Origin: Bacillota bacterium
GTDB taxonomy: Bacteria > Bacillota > Bacilli > Bacillales > Cytobacillaceae
DNA: 10,253 nt
Reading direction: 5' to 3'
Assembly: GCA_030705745.1 (NCBI GenBank)
Contig: JAUZPT010000077.1
Span: 1-10,253, forward strand
In this document: positions 1 through 6,426 of the stretch, piece after piece
Layout: each line of letters opens with the position of its first letter
How positions within the stretch are numbered: position 1 is the first letter of the stretch
Notes under the pieces: model-generated
Databases searched by the model: none
Told to the model about the DNA's origin: nothing
The model's input: the letters and a program-made list of their open reading frames with translations, nothing else
Translations under genes and position numbers: made by a program

Positions 1-2103
1 CAGCTTAATGACGTGGCCCTTCCAAAAGGATATGAGATTTCAACTCTACGTGATGAGTCGATCGACATCAATCATTCGGTGCAATCCATGCTGAGGGAAG
101 CTGTGTTTGGCGCACTTTTAGCTGCAGTCGTTACGTTGCTATTTCTGCGTAATTTACGTACAACGATCATTGCATTACTCTCCATCCCGCTTTCGATCCT
201 TGTGACAATGTTCATTATGAAACAAATGGACTACTCGCTAAACATGATGACACTTGCCGGGATCGCAGTTGCTGTCGGTCGGGTAGTGGACGACAGTATC
301 GTTGTCATCGAAAACCTGTATCGCAGAATCCTTACTTCAACGAAAGAGGACCGGAATGCATCCTTCATATTGAATGCAACTGGGGAGGTAGCTTCAGCCA
401 TTACCGCCTCGACAATTACGACAATTGGAGTATTTATCCCGTTAGCGTTTGTACCGGGGATTGTAGGCAAGTTCTTTGCACCATTTGCATGGAGCGTCGT
501 GATTTCAATCGGTTTTTCCCTGATTATCGCCATAACGGTTATTCCTGTTTTGTCAAAGCTGTTCCTATTAAATTTAAAACCAGTAGAACATCATGAAACA
601 ATTATTCAAAGAATTTATCAAAAAATACTTGTTTGGTCCTTGAATCACAAGGCGATTATTTTAGCGCTGAGCATATTGTTATTTGCAGCATCGATTTTAG
701 GTGTAAAACATATTCCGATAAACTTTTTCCCACAGGAAAAATCGAAATATTATCAAGTATCAACGAGTATGCCAATTGGTACCTCGCTTGAAAAATCAAA
801 TTCCATCGCTTCAATGGTTGAAAAGGCGATTGGCGATACGAAGCAGACAGCAAATTACCAAACAACGGTAAGGGCTGGGCAGTCCATCATTCAAGTCACT
901 TTAAAAGCGAATGCTGACACGAAGAAATTTGAAGATGATGTTCGAAAAAACACGGATGATTTTGGCAAGGATTTTGTAACTACGGTTAATGCCACCGGTA
1001 ATGTTCCTGGAGGTGGCGGCTTGGCCATGATTGTAAAGGGCGATGATGTAAATGCCCTCAATCAAGCAGCTGCTGAATTTGAAAAAGCAGTCAAAGACGT
1101 CCCTGGCATTGCCGATGTAACGTCAAATGTAAAGGCGGTCAGACCGCAAATTTCGGTAAAGGTCGACAATGAAAAAGCGGTCCAAAACGGGGTCTATCCA
1201 GGGATGATTGCCGGTTCGGTCCGTGACATGATTAATGGATCGACTGTTTCCAAAGTGATTTTAAACAATAAAACAACTGATTTGAATGTGCAGCTTGATG
1301 TCGGAAAGCTTGATTCGCTGAAAAAAATCGGCGATCAAAAAATTACAAACGCTTTAGGTGACGACATTGCACTGCACGATATTGCTACCGTTGAAGAAAC
1401 AACAGGCCCGACCTCAGTTCAACACCTGAATAAGATGGAGTATGTGTCAATCAACGGTAAATTCACGACCAGCAATAGCGGCCAAGTTCAGAACCTGATT
1501 AAGCAAAGGGTCGCAAAGGTTAAAGTACCAAAAGGGGTAAGCTACTATTTTGAAGGAGAAGCAAAGTCGATTAATGAAGGATTTTTAAATATGTTCCTGG
1601 CCATCGGTGTCAGTATCATCCTCGTATACTTGGTCATGATCGTAACATTCAGCGAGATGTTGGCGCCATTTGCCATTTTGTTCTCATTGCCATTCGTCTT
1701 TGTTGGTGTCATTCTTGGGTTATTGTTAACGAATGAATCACTCGGAATGCCTGCACTCGTTGGTATTTTGATGCTAATCGGAATCGTGGTCACCAACGCT
1801 ATCGTCTTAGTTGACCGGGTGAAGCATAACGAGGCTTCAGGAATGAATACGTACGATTCGCTCATTGAAGCAGGAAATATGAGAATTCGTCCTATTTTGA
1901 TGACGGCCGTCGCTACCATCGGCTCGCTTGTGCCACTTGCGCTGTCGACAGAAGGCGGGCTCATTTCCCGCTCACTGGCCATCGTGGTTATTTCCGGATT
2001 ATCCACCTCGACCCTATTGACTCTTGTCATCGTACCGGTCGTGTATTCGCTTTTGGATAAAATGAGAACGAAGCTTACTTCTAAAAAAACTGCTGAAGCA
2101 TAA
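1..2103 (+). CDS. RND-family efflux transporter, SwrC/AcrB-like, 5'-truncated by window edge
   Basis: This is an inner-membrane proton-driven RND exporter, missing its first ~330-360 residues (TM1 and most of the first extracytoplasmic loop) because the frame is open back to base 1. The 700 visible residues show TM2-TM6, TM7, the second large loop and TM8-TM12. TM4 carries the family's adjacent aspartates (fragment residues 97-98, in GRVVDDSIVVIENL), which relay protons in AcrB-type pumps. TM10 has the conserved MLIGIVVTNAIVLVDRV block. A single-gene RND pump in a Bacillus-like genome points to the SwrC (YerP) group, about 1050 residues long, known in B. subtilis for surfactin self-resistance; substrate here is not readable. 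The second half is complete with no frameshift. The C-terminus is short and lysine-rich (KMRTKLTSKKTAEA). Family assignment is firm; the SwrC orthology is an inference. Confidence 0.93.
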   Translation, partial: QLNDVALPKGYEISTLRDESIDINHSVQSMLREAVFGALLAAVVTLLFLRNLRTTIIALLSIPLSILVTMFIMKQMDYSLNMMTLAGIAVAVGRVVDDSIVVIENLYRRILTSTKEDRNASFILNATGEVASAITASTITTIGVFIPLAFVPGIVGKFFAPFAWSVVISIGFSLIIAITVIPVLSKLFLLNLKPVEHHETIIQRIYQKILVWSLNHKAIILALSILLFAASILGVKHIPINFFPQEKSKYYQVSTSMPIGTSLEKSNSIASMVEKAIGDTKQTANYQTTVRAGQSIIQVTLKANADTKKFEDDVRKNTDDFGKDFVTTVNATGNVPGGGGLAMIVKGDDVNALNQAAAEFEKAVKDVPGIADVTSNVKAVRPQISVKVDNEKAVQNGVYPGMIAGSVRDMINGSTVSKVILNNKTTDLNVQLDVGKLDSLKKIGDQKITNALGDDIALHDIATVEETTGPTSVQHLNKMEYVSINGKFTTSNSGQVQNLIKQRVAKVKVPKGVSYYFEGEAKSINEGFLNMFLAIGVSIILVYLVMIVTFSEMLAPFAILFSLPFVFVGVILGLLLTNESLGMPALVGILMLIGIVVTNAIVLVDRVKHNEASGMNTYDSLIEAGNMRIRPILMTAVATIGSLVPLALSTEGGLISRSLAIVVISGLSTSTLLTLVIVPVVYSLLDKMRTKLTSKKTAEA

Positions 2104-2139
2104 ATAAAGAAAACTCGCCAACTGGTGAGCCTTTAGGCG

Positions 2140-2175
2140 AAAAGGTATCGGTCTTAGACACCGATACCTTTTTTT
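2140..2175 (+). terminator. Intrinsic terminator after the RND transporter gene
   Basis: A perfect 13-bp stem pairs 2140-2152 with 2160-2172 (core GGTATCGGT / ACCGATACC) around a 7-nt loop, and the U-tract runs 2169-2175. It lies 37 bases past the RND stop codon. Just upstream, 2114-2119 (CTCGCC) can pair with 2124-2129 (GGTGAG, one G-U) or alternatively 2115-2119 with 2136-2140, so the leader of the hairpin is itself structured. Confidence 0.93.
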
Positions 2176-2256
2176 ATTCTTGATTCAACCAGCATGTGAA
2201 GATGGCGGTCAAGCGAATACTTTGTATCCTATGCAGAAAGACTAAGGTTACAACAT

Positions 2257-2291
2257 AAAAGCGTTAACCCTTCCAAAGGTTAACGCTTTTT
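2257..2291 (+). terminator. Second, near-symmetrical intrinsic terminator
   Basis: A perfect 13-bp stem pairs AAAAGCGTTAACC (2257-2269) with GGTTAACGCTTTT (2278-2290) around an 8-nt loop, followed by a U-tract at 2287-2291. The left A-run means it could also work weakly on the minus strand, although no minus-strand gene is visible nearby. It is the second terminator between the RND gene and the cyclic-di-GMP gene, about 80 bases after the first. Confidence 0.88.
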
Positions 2292-2406
2292 CGAATCCAA
2301 ATATAAAACGTTGCATTGTACTTATTTCTATTTTTTGATATGGTTAAAAAAACTGTCGAAAAAATGCAAATAATCACAGTTACCTTTTCGCAGGGGGACA
2401 ATAAGA

Positions 2407-4650
2407 ATGAATTATCCATTTGATAATTATAAAAATAAAGTGAAATGGACGTTAAGCGTAATTACTTTTCTTGTCTTATTAGATGAAACCGCTTCCTTTT
2501 TTATTCCATTTAACCGACTTTTTCTCGATTCATTCATCTTTGCTTTTGGAATGATCATTCTCTTTTTTATGTTAAAGGGAGTAGACCATACAGCAGAAGA
2601 GCTTAGAAAAAGCCGTCAGAGGCTGGAAAATATTTTTGATACGATCGATGTAGCCATTTGGTCACATGATTTAAAAAATGAAAAACTGCTAATCACACCG
2701 GGGATTAAAAAGCTATATGGCTACTCACTTGAGGAGTTTTATACAGATAACACTTTATGGAAGAAAGTGATTTATCCTGAAGATTTGCACGTGTTGGAGG
2801 AAAGGGAAAAAATATTAATGGAGGGAAAACCAGCAACGAGTGTATATCGAATTATACGGCCGCAAGGGGAGGTCCGGTGGATTCAAGACCGAGGCATTCC
2901 AACATTGGACCAGATTGGTAATTTAATAAATTTTAACAGTGTTTTATTCGATATTACGGACCGGAAGGAAAGTGAAGACCGCTATCGAAGCCTGGTTGAA
3001 ATGTCCCCTGACATCATTGCCGTGTACAGCAGAGAGAGAATCGACTATATCAATGAGGCCGGCTGTAAGCTATTTGGAGCAGTTAGTCCGGAGCAACTTA
3101 TCGGACAGTCAATCAAAAAAATGATCCCGCCATACATCCTTCAACAAATTAAGAGCCGTGAATTGACGATTGATGATAATTTTGAGGAGAAAATGAGGTT
3201 TGAATTCATTGCTGAACGTCTAGATGGTAAAAAAATTGAAGTGGAAATGACCGCAATGCCAATTTTATATGAAGGAAGAGTGGCAAGGCAAATTGTGGGC
3301 AGGGATATTTCGCAGCGGAAAAAAGCTGAAAAGACGATTGAATATATGGCTTATTATGATGCTTTAACCGGACTGCCAAACCGAAATATGTTCAGAAAGC
3401 ACTTGAATGAAGCGTTAAATCACCCTGAAAGTCCGATGCTGGCAGTGTTGTTTTTGGATTTGGACCGGTTTAAAATTATTAATGATACAAAAGGCCATAC
3501 CACAGGGGATTATATTTTACAAATTGTAGCCAAACGACTTAAAAATGCCGTTAAGGATGATGGAATGGTTTCGCGTCAGGGTGGGGACGAGTTCATTATT
3601 TTACTCGATAATGTAGATAAAGAAAAAACCGTTGTGGTGGCACAACGAATATTGGAAGAATTTTCTTACCCGATGGAGGTAAATCAGCAAGAATTTTTCG
3701 TCTCTCCAAGTCTTGGTATCAGTTTAGCACCATCGGATGGTACAGACGAGGAAACGTTGATTAAACATGCAGATACTGCCATGTATTTAGCAAAGGAGCT
3801 AGGGAAAAATAATTTCCAATTTTACACGTCTAAACTTCAAGGACTTTCTTCCCAAAAGATGGAGTTGGAAAACGGCTTAAGGAAAGCAATCGAACAAAAA
3901 CAGTTTATCCTCTACTATCAGCCGCAAATAGATTTGGAATCTGGAAGTATGATTGGAGTGGAAGCGTTAATCCGTTGGCAGCATCCAAATAGAGGATTTA
4001 TTTCTCCGGGTGATTTCATTCCACTTGCGGAAGAAACCGGATTAATTGTACCGATTGGGAAATGGGTTCTGAAATGCGCCTGTGAGCAGAATAAGCTTTG
4101 GCAAGAAAATGAAAATGGGATGAAAACGATCCCGATTGCGGTCAATATCTCCGTACGTCAGTTTCAGGACGATGACTTTGTCGAATCAGTTACAAAGATC
4201 CTCCACGAAACTGGTTTGGACCATCGATTTTTGGAGTTGGAAATAACCGAAAGCATCATGCAAAATATCGAGCGATCAACAGTTATTCTAAATCAATTGA
4301 AAGAACTTGGGGTGAAAATTTCAATTGATGATTTTGGGACTGGCTATTCTTCACTGAGCTATTTAAAGCATCTGCCGATTGACAGCATCAAGATTGATAA
4401 ATCTTTCGTTGATGATATCATCGATCATTCAAGCCAGGGTGCCATGGTAAAAACTATCATCGACATGGGGCATAATCTGAACTTCAACGTCATTGCAGAA
4501 GGTATAGAGAAACCCGAACAAGAGGCATTTTTAAAAGAGAATGGCTGCAAAGTGGGGCAAGGCTATTTATACAGCCGCCCTCTGGCAGCCGAACAATTGC
4601 AGGAATTCATTTCGGTTTCCTCCATTTCTCCAGGCACTCCTATTCAATAG
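2407..4650 (+). CDS. Membrane-anchored PAS-PAS-GGDEF-EAL cyclic-di-GMP cyclase/phosphodiesterase
   Basis: This probably both makes and degrades cyclic-di-GMP at the inner face of the membrane under sensory control. The order is two hydrophobic segments (about 14-35 and 38-56), PAS1 with PAC tail (about 68-186), PAS2 (about 190-305), GGDEF (about 315-475) and EAL (about 490-735). The cyclase signature GGDEF is intact at 392-396. The primary inhibitory RxxD site five residues before it is replaced by KDDG (383-386), so classic product inhibition is not expected. The EAL domain has EALIRW (519-524), NIS in AVNISVRQF, ELEITES, DDFGTG (641-646), an IKIDKSFV lysine and AEGIE, the full set of an active phosphodiesterase. 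Start ATG has AGGGGG at 2392-2397 with 9-nt spacing. Domain order resembles B. subtilis DgcW (YkoW) but lacks its MHYT sensor. It stands alone between terminators. Which activity dominates is unknown. Confidence 0.95.
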   Translation: MNYPFDNYKNKVKWTLSVITFLVLLDETASFFIPFNRLFLDSFIFAFGMIILFFMLKGVDHTAEELRKSRQRLENIFDTIDVAIWSHDLKNEKLLITPGIKKLYGYSLEEFYTDNTLWKKVIYPEDLHVLEEREKILMEGKPATSVYRIIRPQGEVRWIQDRGIPTLDQIGNLINFNSVLFDITDRKESEDRYRSLVEMSPDIIAVYSRERIDYINEAGCKLFGAVSPEQLIGQSIKKMIPPYILQQIKSRELTIDDNFEEKMRFEFIAERLDGKKIEVEMTAMPILYEGRVARQIVGRDISQRKKAEKTIEYMAYYDALTGLPNRNMFRKHLNEALNHPESPMLAVLFLDLDRFKIINDTKGHTTGDYILQIVAKRLKNAVKDDGMVSRQGGDEFIILLDNVDKEKTVVVAQRILEEFSYPMEVNQQEFFVSPSLGISLAPSDGTDEETLIKHADTAMYLAKELGKNNFQFYTSKLQGLSSQKMELENGLRKAIEQKQFILYYQPQIDLESGSMIGVEALIRWQHPNRGFISPGDFIPLAEETGLIVPIGKWVLKCACEQNKLWQENENGMKTIPIAVNISVRQFQDDDFVESVTKILHETGLDHRFLELEITESIMQNIERSTVILNQLKELGVKISIDDFGTGYSSLSYLKHLPIDSIKIDKSFVDDIIDHSSQGAMVKTIIDMGHNLNFNVIAEGIEKPEQEAFLKENGCKVGQGYLYSRPLAAEQLQEFISVSSISPGTPIQ

Positions 4651-4664
4651 GGGTGTCTATTTTT
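4632..4664 (+). terminator. Intrinsic terminator overlapping the GGDEF-EAL stop codon
   Basis: An 11-bp stem pairs 4632-4642 with 4648-4658 (two G-U pairs) around loop TTCAA, followed by TTTTT at 4660-4664. The TAG stop (4648-4650) lies in the right arm, and the last codons of the gene form the left arm. Confidence 0.85.
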
Positions 4665-4700
4665 GTGGTGGAGAAAAATTTTATTGTGAAAAGCCTATTT

Positions 4701-4728
4701 TTTAGAAAAAAGGTCTTATATATATAAA
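4701..4728 (+). promoter_or_regulatory. Possible sigma-A promoter for the carboxypeptidase gene
   Basis: A -35-like TTTAGA (4701-4706, 4 of 6 matches) and a -10-like TATAAA (4723-4728, 5 of 6) are separated by 16 bp. It lies just after the preceding terminator and 57 bases before the start codon. The stretch is very AT-rich, so chance matches are likely. An inverted repeat (4725-4742) overlaps the -10. Confidence 0.3.
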
Positions 4729-4742
4729 TATCGAAATATTTA
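4725..4742. repeat. AT-rich inverted repeat overlapping a candidate -10
   Basis: TAAATAT (4725-4731) and ATATTTA (4736-4742) are perfect 7-bp arms around CGAA. It could be a repressor operator on the DNA or a weak hairpin at the start of the mRNA. In such AT-rich DNA it may also be fortuitous. Confidence 0.35.
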
Positions 4743-4785
4743 GATAATAAAATTATATTTTCCCTGCAAATGTGGAGAATGGGAG

Positions 4786-6033
4786 ATGCAGACGATGTGG
4801 AAGAAGCTTTTATTGTTGATTATTTTATTCTTTGTGACAATTGAATGGATTGTGCCGGGTATTTTATTACAGATCTCGCAGACTGGGAACGATAGCCAAA
4901 GTAAAGATGCTCATTATGTAAAGACGTATGAGCAATCACGGCATCGCTTTCTGTCTTATGAAGCCGAATTGAAAACACATTGGAAAAGTGTTCGCCATAT
5001 TTCCAACACCATTGGCAAGACCAATTTGTCGACCGATGTTCTCTGGGCAGATGCGAATCAGAAGAAGAAAAATTTAGTGATCTTAACCTCGGGAATCCAC
5101 GGAATTGAAGGATATGTGGGTTCGGCAATGATTGATCTTTTTCAAAAAGAGCTAGCCTCTAGGCTGAATCCGGAGACAACGGGAATTGTATATGTGCATG
5201 CCGTTAATCCGTGGGGGATGAAGAATTTCCGCAGATACAATGAAAATAATGTGGATTTGAACCGGAATTTCATACCAGATTGGAATACGTTTTCCTTGAA
5301 CAGCAATCGGAATTATACGGAATTAAGAAGTTTCTTTGATAGTAGTACCCCAATGGGAAATAGCACGCTTCATGAGCTGGGCTTTCTCGGCAGTCTCGCA
5401 CAGGTAGCAGCAACATCGGGTACGGGGAAAATTGAAAAAGCCCTACTTACGGGACAATACAATGATTCAAAAGGAGTTTATTACGGTGGCAAAAAGGATG
5501 AAGCCTCAACCGTATTTATGAAAAATTTATACGAGCAAGTCGTCGGCAGCGATTATCAAAATATCGTCCATATTGATCTTCATACTGGCTATGGCCCAAA
5601 ATACCAAATGAGTATTTTTGCTTCAAGCAGCGAGAAGATGAAGCAAGCCGAGGCGGAAAAAGCGTTCAATTATCCGAATGTATTAATGCCGGATTCGAAA
5701 GATTTTTACGTCACAAGCGGGGATAATACTGAGTATATGTATTGGCTGAAGAAGCAGCAACACGTTGACAAGAAAATCTACTCGACAACCTTTGAATTTG
5801 GCACAATGGGGAACGATACACTCTCCTCGATCCAATCATTGAAAAATACAATCGATGAAAACCGAATTTTCTGGAATGGATCAACGAGCAGCACGACAAA
5901 GAAAATTGTCCAAAACCGTTATTTGCAAATGTTTTATCCAACTGAATCAAAATGGCGGACGAAGGCAGAAAAAGATTTCAGGCAGGCAATAAAGGGTATA
6001 TTGGAAAATCGCGGTGTGCCATTGACGAATTAG
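4786..6033 (+). CDS. M14-like zinc metallocarboxypeptidase, DUF2817-type, membrane-anchored or secreted
   Basis: This is likely a zinc-dependent carboxypeptidase or amidase acting outside the membrane on an unknown peptide or acyl-amino-acid substrate. The M14 layout is complete: zinc ligands His105 and Glu108 in GIHGIEG, substrate-binding NNVDLNRNF (154-162) with Asn159/Arg160, third ligand His266 in IDLHTG, and catalytic Glu337 in FEFGT. The N-terminus (residues 4-30) is two lysines followed by a strongly hydrophobic run, an uncleaved anchor or signal peptide; there is no lipobox. At 415 residues it is somewhat longer than a typical DUF2817 protein because of this leader. Two starts are plausible: ATG 4786 with GGAG at 4774-4777, or ATG 4795 with GGGAG at 4781-4785, differing by three residues. 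It appears monocistronic, with terminators on both sides. The superfamily is confident from the motifs; the substrate is unknown. Confidence 0.85.
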   Translation: MQTMWKKLLLLIILFFVTIEWIVPGILLQISQTGNDSQSKDAHYVKTYEQSRHRFLSYEAELKTHWKSVRHISNTIGKTNLSTDVLWADANQKKKNLVILTSGIHGIEGYVGSAMIDLFQKELASRLNPETTGIVYVHAVNPWGMKNFRRYNENNVDLNRNFIPDWNTFSLNSNRNYTELRSFFDSSTPMGNSTLHELGFLGSLAQVAATSGTGKIEKALLTGQYNDSKGVYYGGKKDEASTVFMKNLYEQVVGSDYQNIVHIDLHTGYGPKYQMSIFASSSEKMKQAEAEKAFNYPNVLMPDSKDFYVTSGDNTEYMYWLKKQQHVDKKIYSTTFEFGTMGNDTLSSIQSLKNTIDENRIFWNGSTSSTTKKIVQNRYLQMFYPTESKWRTKAEKDFRQAIKGILENRGVPLTN

Positions 6034-6121
6034 AAACGTGATAGAGAGGCCAATAATAGAGCATACAGAGACTATCATGCCGGGAAATTTGGCGGCGAAG
6101 TGAACTCATAATTTCTCCAAT

Positions 6122-6168
6122 AAAAGCAATTTGGAAGGAACACTGTTCTCCTGACAAATTGCTTTTTT
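6122..6168 (+). terminator. Intrinsic terminator after the carboxypeptidase gene
   Basis: AAAAGCAATTTG (6122-6133) pairs with CAAATTGCTTTT (6155-6166), a perfect 12-bp stem with a 21-nt loop that can fold further (GAAC/GTTC). T6163-6168 is followed after one G by another T run. It is about 90 bases after the stop codon and separates this gene from the ABC operon. Confidence 0.85.
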
Positions 6169-6210
6169 GTTTTTTCAAAACTGAAAGAGGTTCTTCAACA
6201 AATGCATGTG

Positions 6211-6238
6211 TAGAAACCTTTCAAATTTGAACTATAAT
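6211..6238 (+). promoter_or_regulatory. Probable sigma-A promoter of the ABC importer operon
   Basis: The -10 is a perfect TATAAT (6233-6238). A TAGAAA (6211-6216) matches the -35 consensus at 4 of 6 positions with a 16-bp spacer. The weak -35 suggests an activator-dependent or weak promoter. The transcript would have a leader of about 180 bases. The location, after a terminator and ahead of the first gene of the operon, fits. Confidence 0.45.
6220..6231. promoter_or_regulatory. Perfect 12-bp palindrome in the promoter spacer, candidate operator
   Basis: TTCAAATTTGAA is a perfect palindrome sitting wholly between the candidate -35 and -10 elements. A dimeric repressor bound there would block RNA polymerase. 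No regulator gene is visible in the window, so its identity is unknown. Confidence 0.4.
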
Positions 6239-6254
6239 TCACATATTTCACATA
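6238..6254 (+). repeat. TTCACATA direct repeat just downstream of the -10
   Basis: TTCACATA occurs at 6238-6245 and 6247-6254, a period of 9 bases. The TTCACA core resembles the TT(A/C/T)ACA half-sites of the Bacillus phosphate-starvation regulator PhoP, but the 3-base gap is at the short end of what PhoP uses and the site lies at the transcription start rather than upstream. Confidence 0.4.
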
Positions 6255-6411
6255 AAACCTTGAGACGAGGAAAAGATAAAAAAATCATGGAATTTACGAT
6301 TTCTTCACAAAAGATGTTTTTATTATTTACATCTGATTAATACTTGATTTACTTTTGTTTATTATGATGAATACAGGAAAACAAAAACAAACAAACATAA
6401 AACATAAATCC

Positions 6412-6417
6412 AGGAGG
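6412..6417 (+). promoter_or_regulatory. Ribosome binding site that fixes the binding-protein start
   Basis: A consensus AGGAGG stands 9 bases before ATG 6427. It decides for this start against the in-frame TTG at 6355 and ATGs at 6364 and 6367, which lack such a site and would bury the lipoprotein signal. Confidence 0.9.
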
Positions 6418-6426
6418 CACGTTCCG

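Larger units (their letters stand above)
2104..2406. other. Intergenic region between RND transporter and GGDEF-EAL gene
   Basis: About 300 bases without a confident gene. It holds the two terminators, an 18-codon ORF between them (2202-2258, no convincing ribosome binding site), and an AT-rich stretch from about 2292 to 2390 that must carry the promoter of the downstream gene. I could not settle that promoter: TTGTAC (2316-2321) with TATGGT (2339-2344) has the right 17-bp spacing but matches consensus poorly. No cyclic-di-GMP riboswitch signature was seen. Confidence 0.7.
6034..6426. other. Intergenic control region and long leader of the ABC importer operon
   Basis: Nearly 400 bases without a gene. 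From left to right it holds an unassigned 88-base stretch, the terminator at 6122-6168, a candidate promoter (6211-6238) with a palindrome in its spacer, a TTCACATA direct repeat, and an AT-rich leader of about 180 bases. The leader has a weak hairpin, AGATGT (6312-6317) with ACATCT (6329-6334), and ends in a structure-poor A/C-rich tract (about 6379-6408) before the AGGAGG site. I recognised no known riboswitch. Confidence 0.65.

Noticed and set aside
1545..2030. 161-codon open frame on the minus strand
   Set aside because: It lies antisense inside the conserved C-terminal RND membrane domain, its translation is low-complexity (I/T/S/N-rich) with no recognisable domain, and it has no separate promoter.
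13..2103. GTG at 13 as the start of a 696-residue protein
   Set aside because: The frame is open through base 1 and the protein begins inside an RND extracytoplasmic domain, so the true start lies upstream of the window.
2316..2344. Promoter TTGTAC-17-TATGGT for the GGDEF-EAL gene
   Set aside because: The spacing is right, but only 3 of 6 and 4 of 6 positions match; this is within chance expectation in AT-rich DNA.
2292..2406. Cyclic-di-GMP riboswitch upstream of the GGDEF-EAL gene
   Set aside because: The region is an AT-rich stretch with none of the conserved helices or tetraloop-receptor motifs of class I or II riboswitches.
6255..6420. Known riboswitch in the importer leader
   Set aside because: Only a weak 6-bp hairpin with an 11-base loop is visible and no conserved core of TPP, purine, cobalamin or other common classes was found.
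6355..6426. N-terminal extension of the binding protein from TTG 6355
   Set aside because: It would place 24 hydrophilic residues before a classic lipoprotein signal, and the AGGAGG at 6412-6417 serves ATG 6427.
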